DNA of 64,000 nt from Fratercula arctica. Its lineage: Eukaryota; Chordata; Aves; Charadriiformes; Alcidae. The translations under genes were made by a program, and so were the position numbers. A model generated the notes under the pieces. It worked only from the letters and a program-made list of their open reading frames with translations. It was not told where the DNA came from and searched no databases. Every line of letters starts with the position of its first letter. The stretch's first letter is position 1. The stretch is from positions 53,037,389 to 53,101,388 of the forward strand of contig CANTUZ010000005.1 in the NCBI GenBank assembly GCA_947846985.1, in the 5' to 3' direction. This document shows, one piece after another, positions 48,728 to 61,682 of the stretch.

Positions 48728-51700
48728 CCGCTGGGTGCACGGTGGGCGGTGTCGGCACGGGTGCCGGCGTGGAGCGCGTCTCGCGTGGGCCGGGAGCCCG
48801 GCCGGGATATAGCCTGAGAAACTCTTCTCCATTTTTAATTACAGAAAGAAGAGATCTTATTTGAAAAGCAGAGGCATGTGCTCTTTACCTGATAAACCTG
48901 ACAGAAAGGAGCACGCCAGGTTCCCCCTTGTGTGCCATCTATCAGTTAAAAAAACCCCAAAGTTCGCATTTTGTTACCAACCAGCTCTGGTTTTGAACGT
49001 CTGCAAAAAGTCATAGTGTTGCTCTGAGTTTGCCATTTGCATTGCCATCTCAGCTTTGCTCATGATCATAAATGTAAAAGTCATTACGTGTTAATTATCA
49101 GTACTTCCCTAGAGGCCGGCGGCCCCGGTAACCCGGCGTGTCTCCTGACACCGGCAAGCTGTTAGAATTCTGGCTGATTCAGGGATGACCTTTTTGAACT
49201 GACAGAGACCATCGTGTTGATTATCCAACAGAAAAAAAACAAGCTCTAAACCATCCTTTCCCCTCAATTTAGTCTGACCTTAGTGACCATGTGGGTTATG
49301 CTTATGTTTTGAGTATTATCCTCCTGCCCTAAAAGTTATCTGGTATCAGTTAAGAGTATCACTGACCTGTCATCCAAGTCCAAAGGTGCTTTTCCTATTA
49401 TTTGTCATAGCTGGGCTACATGAGGTAAGCACACTTTGTGTCAGCTGTCACTGCTAAAAAGCCTAATAATACCATTTCCAAATAACCTGTCCCGAAATTC
49501 TACATTCAGTAAACAGCAGCAGGATGTTCTGCGTTGTGAAAAATAATGGATGGGAAGAGCCCTACAGGAATCCTGTGTCTCGGTTAAGTGTATCAGACAG
49601 GTACTAAAGGCACTCAAGTAATATTCAGACTTTTACTACTGAACGCGATTACTTCTTTGCTGGCGTTAGAAAGGTAGCAAGCCTTCCTCAACTGGGAGGG
49701 AAGTTTGTGTAAAGGAAAGATGAATGGCGTTGCTGGGGACGTGGGCTGAAGTCAGCAGAGAGATCGCTAAGGTACAGTGGTGAGGAGTCTCAAACAGAAG
49801 CGGCTAGATCTCCTGCAGCAGGAATCCAGCAGGATCCTTGCGGCCACTGCTAGCATGGAAGAAAAGAAATGAAAGAAATAATGCTGCGTCAATCACACAA
49901 ACACACAGTTTAAGGCTATGTAAGCAAACATACATACAATCTTTTTAAAAAGAGAAAAGCACATAAGTAGGTTAAAACATGACGCATTTACGAAACCTTT
50001 TGCTCCTTGCTCTGACAGCAATAAAAAGCAAAAGTAGCCGTCACCCACAGGCCTCATAACAAAACTCCGACGCTCCTGAATGCAGTTCCACCAACCCACC
50101 AAAGCCACACGCGACAAATGAGGACCAAGATGCTCAGAGCAAACTCTCAGTGTTGACCAAATGCGAACAAAAAAAACCCAAACCCAAATGTGAAACATAA
50201 AAACTGCAGATAAGGTGGGTTCTTTCTTACCAGTGAGATTTTTACCAACCAAGGATGGGAAGTCCTACAGACCGCAAGGCTGCCGTACAGTAAGGGTGGG
50301 TAGTTCAGCTCCGATTCTGTTTTGCTAAGAGTGCTCCGAGAGGATCCTCACTCCTACCTCCAACGTTGCTGGCATGGCAGTAGTGATTCTGGTTTCCCCA
50401 AAAAGCACAGGTTTCCCCAAAAGAGGTTTTCCAGATTTCTGGCAGAACTCTGGAGATGTTTTAACACAGGTATTTATGGTACCGTGCCACTAACCTTACA
50501 GCTGACGAAAATTGGACTGAAAAGTCATTGGTTTTGCTTTTAATCTGCCAGGAAAGATATTTATAAAAACGTACATTAAGTCATTCTGGACTGTACACGC
50601 ATTTCTCCTTTAACAGAATCTGAATGGACCAAGACTTTTTTTTAAATGAGTCAAGGACTTTTTTTAGCTGAGAAAAAATGGATTGGAATTGTGAATTGAG
50701 CTCACTTAGGGCATGTACCAGAGAGCGAGATGCAGAGGTTATACACTGGTATAGTAAGTGAGTGCAAATCAGGTGACTATTAGATCAAAAAACAGCTAAT
50801 GAACCACATCACTCCCGTAAGACTTTATCAGTTCTGTTGGGAATTTTTTAAAGAATGTTTCGTACTTCTTGGAAAAATTGTCACCAAACATTATTGAACA
50901 TTTTCAAAGGGAAAGATAGAATGAATCCATAAATATGTCCCATGTGGATGAATCTGGAAAATAAAAAGAGAGACAATTATTTTTTTCATTAAAGGCGAAT
51001 TTTTTAATTATTTGATTCAATAACAATGTTTAAGAATGCAGGGGGCAAAGACCACACGAGTTGTGTCGGATCCAGAGCTGATTAATGTACTGTTACTGGG
51101 ATACCCAGATGCTTATTCAGCCACACAACTACAGGCTTGCTCATGCAGTCACTTGTTTCAGGACATTTTAGGCTTTAAAGTGCTTTGCCATATAAATCCC
51201 TGAGTATGTTTGCATAATATTTACCAACACAATGCTTGAGTAGGTGAGATAAAAGACAATTTCTTCTCTTCCATCTCCTCTTTAGGGCTTAAAAAGATTT
51301 TCCTGAGCTATTCTGTACCCAGGCAGCACAGTCAGCTGCCCCCAGCCCCAATGAACTGCTTCTACAATATCAACAAGTGCTATTAAATGCTGGATTCTTA
51401 ATCCAAATTTAAATGATTGCTTAACATCAGTCCTAGATTGCAGATATTAGTGTAATTTTAAGCTTCCTTCACCTATTTTAAACATTTTAATGAATGCTAA
51501 TTCCTTGTAGTTGCACTAACTTGATAGCTATTAGGAAAACAAAATAAAAAATTCTAGGGAAAAACAAAAAGAGCAATTATGTAAGGTAAAGAGTGGGAGA
51601 GATTTATGGCAAATGAAACGATGTGCTGAGCCTGGTCTTTCAACATCTTCACCAGCAATAAGATTAGATTTGTCAGACTAGCAATGATGCATGACTAGCT

Positions 51701-52504
51701 GCCTTGTAAAGGCAAACACCAGACATGGTTATCCCATATGTCTGAAAAGAGGGAAGATTTAGTTCTCATTTTAGCAAAACTAATAGATTAACAAGGGGGT
51801 GGTCTTAGCTATCAAATGATTAAAGGAAAAAACAACGTTCATCTTTATTTTGGGAGGAAAAACAGAAGAAACTTACATGAAGTCACCTTAATTCTGAAAG
51901 AAAGAGAGTTAATGGCAGGCATATCATGATGGGGATAAACTGAGATTAAGTGAGTCTGGGAGCAAAAGGGATTCAGAGGTTTACTTCACTTATATCACTA
52001 GGGGAATATATACACATACATTTTGAGAGGGAGTGAGGAAACACCTTATCCCTACAGCTTCATACATGTTTTCTTCAACCATTCTGACAGATTTAACTAC
52101 ATTTGACAGTGTTCAAGATAGTGAGTTCCTCTATTTTTCTTGGAAATAGGTGGGCAAGTAGAGGGGAAAGTCTTGATAGAGAAAAACAGTGAACACGATG
52201 ACCCTTTTTAGAGGAAGGGAGATAAAGGTGAGAAGAGTGAGAGCACATGACCAATTTGTTCCTGTTACATATATTTTTAGAGAGAAAAATCTAGATATCT
52301 GTATCTTGAGATAGAGTATCTATATACTATACATATATTTTTATATACATTCATTTTATTCATTAGCATAAATGCTCCAATTTGGGGGAAAGATTTGCAG
52401 ATTAGAGCCTCAGTACCTGCAGCACTCCTCAGCACTTATTTGTTCCTAGTTAAGTTTTGTCTATATCACGCCAACAAATAACTGAATGAACTGTAGTGTA
52501 GAAG

Positions 52505-52900
52505 AGAGCAATTAGAGATTGCACAAAGATCACTTATGAGAAAAGATTGAAAGACCTGGGGCAATTTCGTACAGACAAGCAAAGATCCAGGAGAGACCTC
52601 TAACGTGACACATAACAGATTGCTGCAAGAGGAAGGTGAAAATATTTTCATGTTTCCAGAAAACAGAACAAGAAGTAACAGCGTTAAAATGCAACCTGTA
52701 GATTAGAGAGAGGAAACAATTTTTTAATGATAAGGTTCTAAAGCACTGGCCATACAAATACAGTTTCTTCCAAGACTAAAAGAAGTTAGATATTTTCTGT
52801 TCTTTTCTCCTATTGACTTTTTGGGGAAAGATGACAATCTTCCAGGAAATGTAATATTTCTATGAGGTCGATTCTCCAAACAGAGCTCTGTCTGGGAAGG
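52505..52900 (+). mobile_element. Old, diverged CR1 LINE tail, sense orientation
   Basis: The order of recognisable CR1 pieces is kept: 'GAAAAGATTGAAAGACCTGG', then 'CCAGGAGAGACCTCTAAC', then 'AACAAGAAGTAACAGCGTTA', then a degraded 'gaaacaattttttaatgat' block (the 'kkfFt' region), then 'CTAAAGCACTGGCCATAC'. All reading frames are broken. It is much more diverged than the CR1 tails at 17.0 and 61.7 kb, so the insertion is older. Confidence 0.65.
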
Positions 52901-55815
52901 AGGAGCTGAGGTTTAGTCTATGAGGCTTTGTGTCCATTTCTGTTCTAAAAAAATAAATAAAGCAGCAAGGGTATGAAAGCATGCCAGAAGTAAGGCACTG
53001 ATTTCTGCATAATTACAAAAGGAGCCTGCACAGCACAGACACTCAACATCAGAGTAAAGATATGACTGAAATGCACCTGGTAATTTTCTTCTATGGTGTA
53101 GTATAAATTTGGTGCAAAGAATCTGGGGCATATACTTCTACCCTGTGTCAAACGCAGGGGAACAGGAACACATATAGACACACATATGTTGACGAAGACA
53201 GAGCTTAGAGACATCCTGATCTAGCATCTGTCTGCATATAACGGTTTTATATTTCTATCTGGGAAAATCTGAATAAGTCTGCCAGAAAGTTTAAGTGCAA
53301 GACAGTCTGGTCACTACATACACATGGAGAACAGGATCAGCTTCAAACCGAGAAATGCCTCCTTGAACATTCGCTTGCACAGAGAGCTGAGAAAAGGCTC
53401 ACGAGAAAAGCTAAATGCACTCAGTTCGGGGTTCACTTTTTATCCTACATGAAAATGACTCCTATCCCCTTGTGCATCTTTTCTGCAGATGACACCTTTC
53501 TACCTTTGTAGCCAAGCATTGAATTGTATGGAAAAAGCAAGTAGAATAAAGTAGGTGTGAGGTGATCGCCTGAAATACCCGTAGTACGATCAGGAAATTC
53601 AAGGGAAGCACAATGTGTACCAGAGAAAACAAGCAGGGAGGAGGGAAAAGGGGAAGAAGTTTAAAGGTTAAAAGACTACAAGCATGTGCTTGCAGTCAGT
53701 CGCTTCCAAACAACCTGTGTGATGACTACGCAATGGGGAACGTATTTAAAAAATTGTGGAAGAGGTAACGGCCAGCTTAATGATGTTATTTATTGCAAAT
53801 CTAGTTCACCGGGTTTTCATACCTATAAAATATCCACTGAAAACTGTGAAAACAAATGCCAATCATGAAGTGCATACACCCAGAATAGGATTCTCTGAAC
53901 TTGACTTGTGCTGTCTTTTTTCTTCATCTCAGGCAACCGTGGGAATCCTCATATCTGACTGACATACTTCCTAAACCTCACTGCATGCATCCCCTTGATA
54001 ATGATTTTTTTCCTGCACACAATTCATGTCTAAGTATGTGATACGTTTGCAGTATCATTGTGGATATCTGCACTCGGATTCCAAACAGCTGAATTACCTA
54101 TTGCCACTGTCAGGTAAAGAATGCTCTTTTCTCTCTCTGTTCATTAAAATACACTGTCTTCCATATTAGATTCAGGCTGGCCCAGTCAATCTACACATTT
54201 ACAGCTCCAGGATTAATCCAAGTAATTCACAGTTAAACCAGGAAACGGGTTCAGTGAAGACCTTCCACCCAGCACTCACATCGCCGGCTGTGCTTGCCTT
54301 TTGTGCTGGCAGCCTGTTGAATTTTATGTCAGGCTCATAGCTGTTACCCTCCTTTTCAAAACTTCTCGTAGCCCATATGGGCCATTTCAGCCAAGAGCAG
54401 TTAGGAAGATCTTGGGCAGTTATATTGCACGGGACCTGCTGAGTTTTCACCTGCAGGAGGGAGAGCATGTACGCAGAAGACAGAAGTTTCTTAGTGAAAA
54501 ACTCCTCCTGGATACATGCTGCATGCAAACTTATGTGCCTTCAGGACAAATAAGACCTTTTAAATTTGTCTTCGATAGTTCTACTGCCAAAAAGGGAAAA
54601 CGTCTATCTTTACTGAGAGAAAGAAGGAGAAACATCTTTATCAAATTAGTATTAGCAAGAGGAGCCAGGTATAATAGAGGTGAACAGCAAAATGGCTCAA
54701 TTACTTTAAATCTTTTTATTGAAAAATGCCTGTTTGCAAACATTTTCCCTCAAATGTTTTGCCTTATCAAGCTTCTGTAAGTATCAAAAAAGAAAGAAGA
54801 GAAATGCCATTGGTCTTTCATTCTTTACATCAAATTGCATCCTGTTGGTAGATGTAGACCTCTACCTTTTTAGAGAACTACTCTTTAGTATCTTGAGTCC
54901 TTTTCAACAAAAAATGCATGAAAATGCATGAAGAAAGGCATATGGCTGAATGCAATTAAACCCCCAAATGCTCAAACAGCATTTTACTCTCCAGACTTTG
55001 TATTCTCAAACTTGCTATTTTTTAAACGTCACTAGGCACTTTTGATCTCCTAACTTTGATAATTTTGTCAGCGTCTGGAGGGCTGGCTTTGTTTCTCATT
55101 AGAAGAATAATATGCCAGGTCTGTCAGAGAGAAAGAAAATAAGACAGTAAGGAGAAAGGAAATAACACAGTGAGGACACCACAGGGAAAGTTTCATCATG
55201 ATTTATTACAGGAAAAGGAAGAATAGGAGTAATGAAAGAAAAGGAAAGCAGTAACAACAGGAAGATTGAAAGAATGTGTGTGTACACATAATAGAGTTGA
55301 TTTATACTGTGGGAGAAGGAATACAATCGCAGCCTAATTTTGGGTATCTCATTTTTATGTAAAAGTGAGGATGTAACAGTGGAAACAGAGCAACCTTTCT
55401 GGGGGTAAATAAGCAGTGCTGTAACTTCAAATACCTGAGCCGTGAGTCAGCTGCATGTTCCAGCCTGGGTCCATTGCATCGCACCACTGCACCTTTTATG
55501 TACTCATGTACCCACAGCTACAGCCACTAGCTAGAATTAAGAATTTCCATCATTTCATGTTAAAATGGAGCTCTTTTAAAAGTCTCCCTCAAATTCCTAT
55601 CATTTTACCCTAATGGTTTCCATGCTAGATGTTTATGGAAGATTTGCTTTCCAATCATTTTCAGTTTATAAATCATTCAGGCATATTGAGGAAAACCAAA
55701 GGTGTGTGTTTGGGCAAAAAGAAACAGAATTGTGCCTCTGTTTACAAATTCTCTAGCTGAGCTGCTGTATGCCTTGAAAAATGCTATTAAAGAAAGAAGA
55801 AATACTTGAAGGCAA

Positions 55816-55862
55816 AAAGGCTTTGTACAGAGAGTACAAGCTAAAGGCTTTGTACAGAGAGT
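55816..55862. repeat. Two 20-bp direct repeats, 27-bp period
   Basis: AAAGGCTTTGTACAGAGAGT occurs exactly at 55816-55835 and again at 55843-55862. The second copy is the start of the 66-bp duplicated segment listed next. Confidence 0.95.
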
Positions 55863-55907
55863 CTAATTTTTCATTTACAGCTAGATAGGAATCTCTTACT
55901 TTTCATG
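55842..55907. repeat. 66-bp duplicated segment, copy 1
   Basis: The segment begins TAAAGGCTTTGTACAGAGAG and ends CTTACTTTTCATG. It aligns without gaps to 57337-57402 with only a few substitutions. It contains the shared block TACAGCTAGATAGGAATCT. The copies are direct repeats about 1.5 kb apart. Confidence 0.92.
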
Positions 55908-56307
55908 CAAAGACACCACCTCTGGAAATCCCTAAGTCAAAATCCCAGGGAGAACATAGCTGAGAAGTGTCTCCTGTCCTGTTCTTATACCTTTGCTCAT
56001 CACCTGCAGCTGGCCACTTTCAGAGAGGGATTTATGCTTTGACTGGCACAGCTGCACCAACATAACTGAGAGGAATTATTATGTTCAAATCATGGCCATG
56101 ACTTTTTGCTGTGAGAGGGCAGTCACATCTGGACAAGGTACATGCCTTCAAAACCCAGAAGTATGTTGAAGGCTGCTGATTAAAATTCTCTAAAAAGTTC
56201 ATTAGTGCTGAGCATGATCCGCCCCCAACATTTGTACATTTTGACCAGCCCAAACCCGCTTTGCTCTGTTCAGGTGTGGGAAAGGACTTTCTTTTTAGTT
56301 CCTCCTC

Positions 56308-56372
56308 GCTGTACCTCAGTTCCCCACCTGAAACGTGAAGATAGTAACACCACTTGCCTCAGAGGCTGTAGG
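56308..56372 (+). repeat. MIR-like SINE fragment
   Basis: 'GTACCTCAGTTCCCCACCTG', 'AAACGTGAAGATAGTAACAC' and 'CACTTGCCTCAGAGGCTGTA' follow the order of the MIR 3' half (CCTCAGTTTCCCCATCTG ... ATAATAACACCTACCTCA). This is the clearest of the SINE-like fragments in the window. The ends are approximate. Confidence 0.55.
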
Positions 56373-57336
56373 TGTGAACCACATATCACAGGTAATGGGA
56401 CAGCTTGAGTGAACGTAGGCTTACTCGGAAGTGTAGGTGAGGTCATGCAAGGCAGCTAAAGGCAGAGGTTAGGTACCGTCGTTTACCAGGGAGTACATGT
56501 GGGGACATAGGCAGATAACGCAGAGCTGCAACTTTTCACCTTAGCGTGTCCTAAAGTAACCAGTTTCTCTGCAAAGTCACAGACAACAGTCATACAAACA
56601 TATGGGGCAAGTTCATGCCATTTTATTCCGTGATGCATTTAAGTGATGAATGGCAGGAGGCCACATACTGAATGTTGAGAATGAAATAATAGTTTAAATG
56701 GCAACTCATCCAGTGACCATCACGTAATTTTCCAATCCTTGATATTTGGTATATTTTCAATATACCGCATAAAGCAAAGACTTTAGTCCAATTGTGTAAT
56801 AATATATAATGACACATAAGCAAAAAAAGGCTGATTTAAGATGACGTGACCAACCCTTTTTTTTTTGTTGCTATGTTTTGCAATTTTTATGTTCTTCAGC
56901 ACATTTTAGTATAGAAAACAACTGCTAAAGCCCTATTTCAATATACTTAGAAAAGAGAATCATTAACTTTCTAAGTACAAGTTGTGTGGCAAGGAAAACA
57001 ATCTGTTTTGCCCCTGCTACCTACCAATTTCCCTTCCTGAACAGTGAAAAACCTGGGAACCTGCTCAAGGTAGAAAATGGTAGTTTTTAAAAAGAAATAA
57101 TTTTGACAACTGCAAAAACTGCGTCTTTTTTCATTAAAAAAAATCAAAACTAAAGCCCCATTTGTTTTCTTGTTATGAATTTTGAGGAAGTGATTTGATC
57201 TTGCTGTGATATAGTATGGCAGATATTTTCTAGCTTTGTTATTTAAATCTCCTTACAATGAGAGATATTAGGAAAATAAATAATGTGTGGAAATTCTTGG
57301 TAAAAATCACTTCTACTTTGAATATGAATAGGGATT

Positions 57337-57402
57337 TAAAGGCTTTGTACAAATAGTCTAAATTTTCATCTACAGCTAGATAGGAATCTTTTACTTTTCA
57401 TG
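57337..57402. repeat. 66-bp duplicated segment, copy 2
   Basis: The segment begins TAAAGGCTTTGTACAAATAG and ends TTTACTTTTCATG. It is the same length as the copy at 55842, with substitutions such as GAG to AAT and CATTT to CATCT. The 20-bp tandem seen beside copy 1 is absent here. Confidence 0.92.
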
Positions 57403-60400
57403 GTTGCACCCAGAACCTTTCGAATTATGTAGCAGCCCGTGTAGTGTATCAGATCAGAGCCTGGACTCTGGGGAGGGCACCTGTAAACTGGAAAGGCACC
57501 TGTAAAGTTTTCAGTGGTAGTTAATGAAGCTGTATTCCCCTTGTGATAGAATTCAATATTCTAACCACAGCCTAGCAGTTACAGGATGCTTGGAAGCAGC
57601 TGTCAATACAGCAGATATAAGGGACATTATAAATAGGTCAGCGAAACACACATCAAGTTCTCTTTCCTTCCCCTTTCCTTCCTGCCAACCTGCAAATCCT
57701 TGCAACCTGAGAATATCAATTATTGGACTAAACAAAATACAGACCTCAAAGAAGCACCAAGGAAAGAGATACCACTACTCTAGATTTCTCTGTATTATTC
57801 AGGGTCAAAACCATTAAACTTTCTGCTTAATTTTTTTTTTTCTAATTTTGTAAATTGAAACATTTTTTGAGACTATCAGGAATAGTGGCAATGTAAATGG
57901 AATAAACTTCAATAGTGTTGATGTAAACTTTATGTCTTCTTGAAGATCAGGCTATTGAAAGATTACTCACCATCCTGGGAGATACTAAATATGGGTAAAA
58001 ATTGTAATGGAGTTACTACATTTTATCAGAGCACTCAGAGGGAATAAATGTGTTTTCCAGGTTACGCACAAAGCATGATTGCTTTTATAGAATGATTCTA
58101 TAAACCAACAGTTCAATGTAAAATCTATACAGGAGTTACCGGATTGGGTTACCTCCCCTCCCACACAGTCCCTTTATCAATATGGGATCCCAGTTTTTAA
58201 GATTTTGCATTAACAGAAGAGGGTTGCCATGGAATTTACTTCAAGGTAAGTAACTACGTCACCTGCAAGAACCAGTAATTCTCAGGCTGTGGGCAGTTCA
58301 TACATGGTCCTAGGAGTCTGCCTATGTAATATTGAACAAAAGACAATTATTTTCAAACATTTATTAATCTAAACTAGATTGCATCTGTAAGATGATCCAG
58401 TCAAACAAGCACCATGCAGTAGCTGCAGAGTGGAATAGGACGTGTTAAAACGTGTGTTGAAGTCCACTTGCTGCTTATATATCTCTACTGTGGGTGTATT
58501 TCCTAAAAAAGTTTTCAGACTCTAACTAATGCAGATAAAAGCTTGTTAGATACGGTGATGGAATTAGGTATTTTCTGCATTGAAATATGCTTTGTCTGTA
58601 TCCCCTCTGTAAAAAACAGAGATAACCTAGGGCATTGGCTTTGGCCCTTCTTGTTTCTTTCCAACATTGGTAATAGATCTGTTCATGTCACTTTGGTCTT
58701 CAATGATCTAAGACTTCAAACATTCACAATCACATGTGAATTTTCCACTGAGTGGATTTGTAATGTGTTTTGAAGACCAAAGAAGTGGAATAAAACTAGA
58801 ATTAACTTGTAATTAATACAGTCTCTTAAAAAACCCCTCCTCTTTCTTATTGGTTTGCATGAAAATTAGTTGTGCCATTGCCTGTTGAAATCTGAACAGA
58901 TGGTACTATAACACTTAAAAACAATACTGCCACATACCGCAAATGTCTTTAGCTCTAGGATATTATGATTAACTCGAGTGGTCTAGATGAGCTTCCCATC
59001 CCACACTGGTGGCATTGGTTGTTTAGGTTTTAAATATTATGTGAAAAGGAGTTACCCTACATATTTTTGGACTTGTGTAGGGTCCTGAACTCTTTTTTCC
59101 TTAGTGTCTGAGAAGGTGATATATTCACATTAATTGAAATTATGATTATGAGCAGCTGAGTCACATGATGTAGAAGTTGAAGGCTGTGAATTCATTTGGT
59201 TTATTATTTCCAATGTGTTACTTAATCTGTCATGAGGCAGGATGGATTTTCTATTAACTCATCCCAGTACTAGTGCCGTGAGTATGTTCTGAATAGGCAG
59301 CAGGGCTGATGTCTCCTCCTTGGGTTTAGGTCCTAATGAGGCCCAATAATAATTCATATCTGTAGACAAACATTTGGGAGTCTTTGTCCTACATAAGAGC
59401 TCTTCCCAAGCCTTGTGGGTTCCCCATAGGAAAAGGATTACCATAATAAGATGTAAGGAAATTCAGTGAACCAAAGGAGGCTACCTGATAACAACATTCA
59501 GCATACTTGTGAATTTATCCAGAGAATACTTGTAAGGTGTGATCTGACAAGATGATGTCTAGAGCTCTAGGGAAATGTGGATGTAAGACACCAACCATGC
59601 ATTCAGCATTATAATCAGAAACTCAGAAGGAGAAGAGGTCCTCAACAGAGGAGGATCTGAAGTGGCAGGAGCTGTAAGCATTGTCTTCATTCACATTCTT
59701 GCTGGTACCTCAGGCACGAGTAGAAGTTCTCCGTGGAGAAAGTATCTGAATAGTGTTTAGTTGCAATTTGTTGGTATAGAAGATTGTTTGAGGAAAAAAA
59801 CAGAGAGATGATGGGAGAAAGAACAACAAAGCCCCCTAGCCTAATATTATGTACACTTTAATAACTATCCTTCCTAAGAATAAGCATTTACAGAAGAGAG
59901 AAAACAGCCATAAAGCTTGAAAGGGTTTGGGACACTGAGTCACAGATGATGAGAAAGAAGTTGCAGTCACAAGTATGGGGACATCCACAGCGTGGGAGTC
60001 CCTCTAAACAATTCTCATCAAGTGTCTTCATTCAAACACCCCATCTGAGAGAGAGTCTAAATAGTAAAATGGATATGGACAAGAATATGAGAAGCATCTT
60101 GAGATCTCACAGATAAATCTGACATCAACTAAAAGGTTTTGACTTGAAACAGTGACTGAAAATGACTGAAAATACTGTCTCTAAGTCAGAGTAGACTTAC
60201 TTGTTAACAGTAAGTAAATGCGAAGTTCGTTTTGTCAAGGGAATTTGCCATATTATACATTTGCTTTTAGGACGGGAGCAATTGTGAAAGAAAATCCATT
60301 CTTATTCTTTTGCATGTGACATGAGCCATATTCTTGAAACTACCCCTTCCAACCTTTGCCTTAGAGGACCTCTCAGATAGCTGAAGTTGTAAGATAGCCT

Positions 60401-61682
60401 TCCACAAAAAGTTGTTTTTCACTCACCATCATGCGCTTAATATGCAAAACAGGTGTCTGGGCCCTACTTCCACTTTCAGCTAATGAGGACAGTAACTTCA
60501 AGACAGATGAAACAACATCACAACAAAATTGTTCTTTTCTTCTCACCCTACTATAAAAGCTGTTCTGAAATTAGCTAAAAGTTACTTGCTGTTTACTTCA
60601 ACCCCATACACACAAAGCCATAGTAAAAGTCTCCTGTTCATCTGTCAGAAAAGCTAGAATCCTTCCTTCCCCCTGAATGTTCGTTTTATCTAATTAATGC
60701 TAATAAATATTCAAAGGTATCACTCACTATTGAAGCAGAATTTTATTCCTTGCAGGATGTTAGTAGTTTTCACTTAACAAAAGTAATTTTTAAAGACTTT
60801 TTTTTCTTCTTTGGGTGGAGGCAGAACTTGCCCAATAGTGCAAATCTATCCAAAAAGACTGCTGAGCACGTTCTTTATGCCAAGCTGCTTGGTTTCAGTG
60901 GGGGCAAGTGCCCTTCTTTTGTCATACAAACCTCTAAATCGTAGGGCTTCGAAAAAGGAAATGGCCTCAGAAAATCGTGAGTGCTTTTGTGGAATGGAAA
61001 CCTAAGACTGAAAAAATCGGGGCTTTAAATTATTTATTTACCAGTCTCAGGATATTCTGCTATAAAGGAGTCCCTAAGCCCTTATGTTAACCTCAATTAA
61101 TGTCTCTTCTAAGACTACTCATGATCTTAATCTGAAAAAGAAGTAAAGACAACCTCAGTAATATTTACCTGTTACCTAAGTAAGAGTCACCTTTGCTTGC
61201 ACAGCACCATTCAAGTATTTTCAGCAGAAACAAGGTGGTATTAGTGTTATCATACAGGACAAACGTATGGGAAGGATTTTTGCAACAGGATGAGTGTGAG
61301 CCTAGACATTAAAGGTTCTGATAAAAGTTTTGTGAATCCAGGTTAAAAGGATGCCATTAGTTATTTGCATTTGCTTGGGGGGTGGGTGCTTATATCATAG
61401 ATGTTTATACCCATGTTCCTTGATATCTTACAGTTACCCTTGAGGATCAGCAGGTCATTCCCTTCACATCTTCCCCAAGCTGTGGAGAACAGAACTTAAG
61501 TGCCCCATTTAGTTTCTTCTAGTTGAAATTCCTGTCATTTATTGGCAGTATCAAGGCCGAGGTGGTTTTTTCCAGTGGGCCTGTATGGTGGTCTGACATC
61601 CCAACCCAGGCAATGGAGACAAGAAGGGCTTCCTGGGTCTGGAGCGAGCCAGGGGTACCCCAAATGGCTCACCTGCCATTTA

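Larger units (their letters stand above)
47740..48830. promoter_or_regulatory. LGMN: CpG island covering the LGMN 5' end
   Basis: The sequence is abruptly GC-rich with frequent CpG, especially 47900-48800, in contrast to AT-rich DNA on both sides. It contains the non-coding exon 1 donor (48492), an inverted CCAAT element and a ZNF143-type element. This is typical of a TATA-less, broadly active promoter. Direction on the - strand is given by the exon and gene position; divergent transcription towards GOLGA5 is possible but not shown. Confidence 0.85.
48831..61682. other. LGMN-GOLGA5 head-to-head intergenic region
   Basis: This is about 12.9 kb of AT-rich DNA with no gene recognised on either strand. 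It holds an old CR1 copy at 52.5 kb, a MIR-like fragment at 56.3 kb, a 66-bp sequence present twice (55.84 and 57.34 kb), and a small isolated GC/CpG-rich patch at about 49110-49160. The longest open frame (54301-54780, + strand, 159 codons) shows no family resemblance and is not called. Confidence 0.7.

Noticed and set aside
54301..54780. Candidate novel protein gene
   Set aside because: There is a single frame with no recognisable domain, splice structure or promoter, in a region full of chance frames. It is kept only as a low-interest finding.
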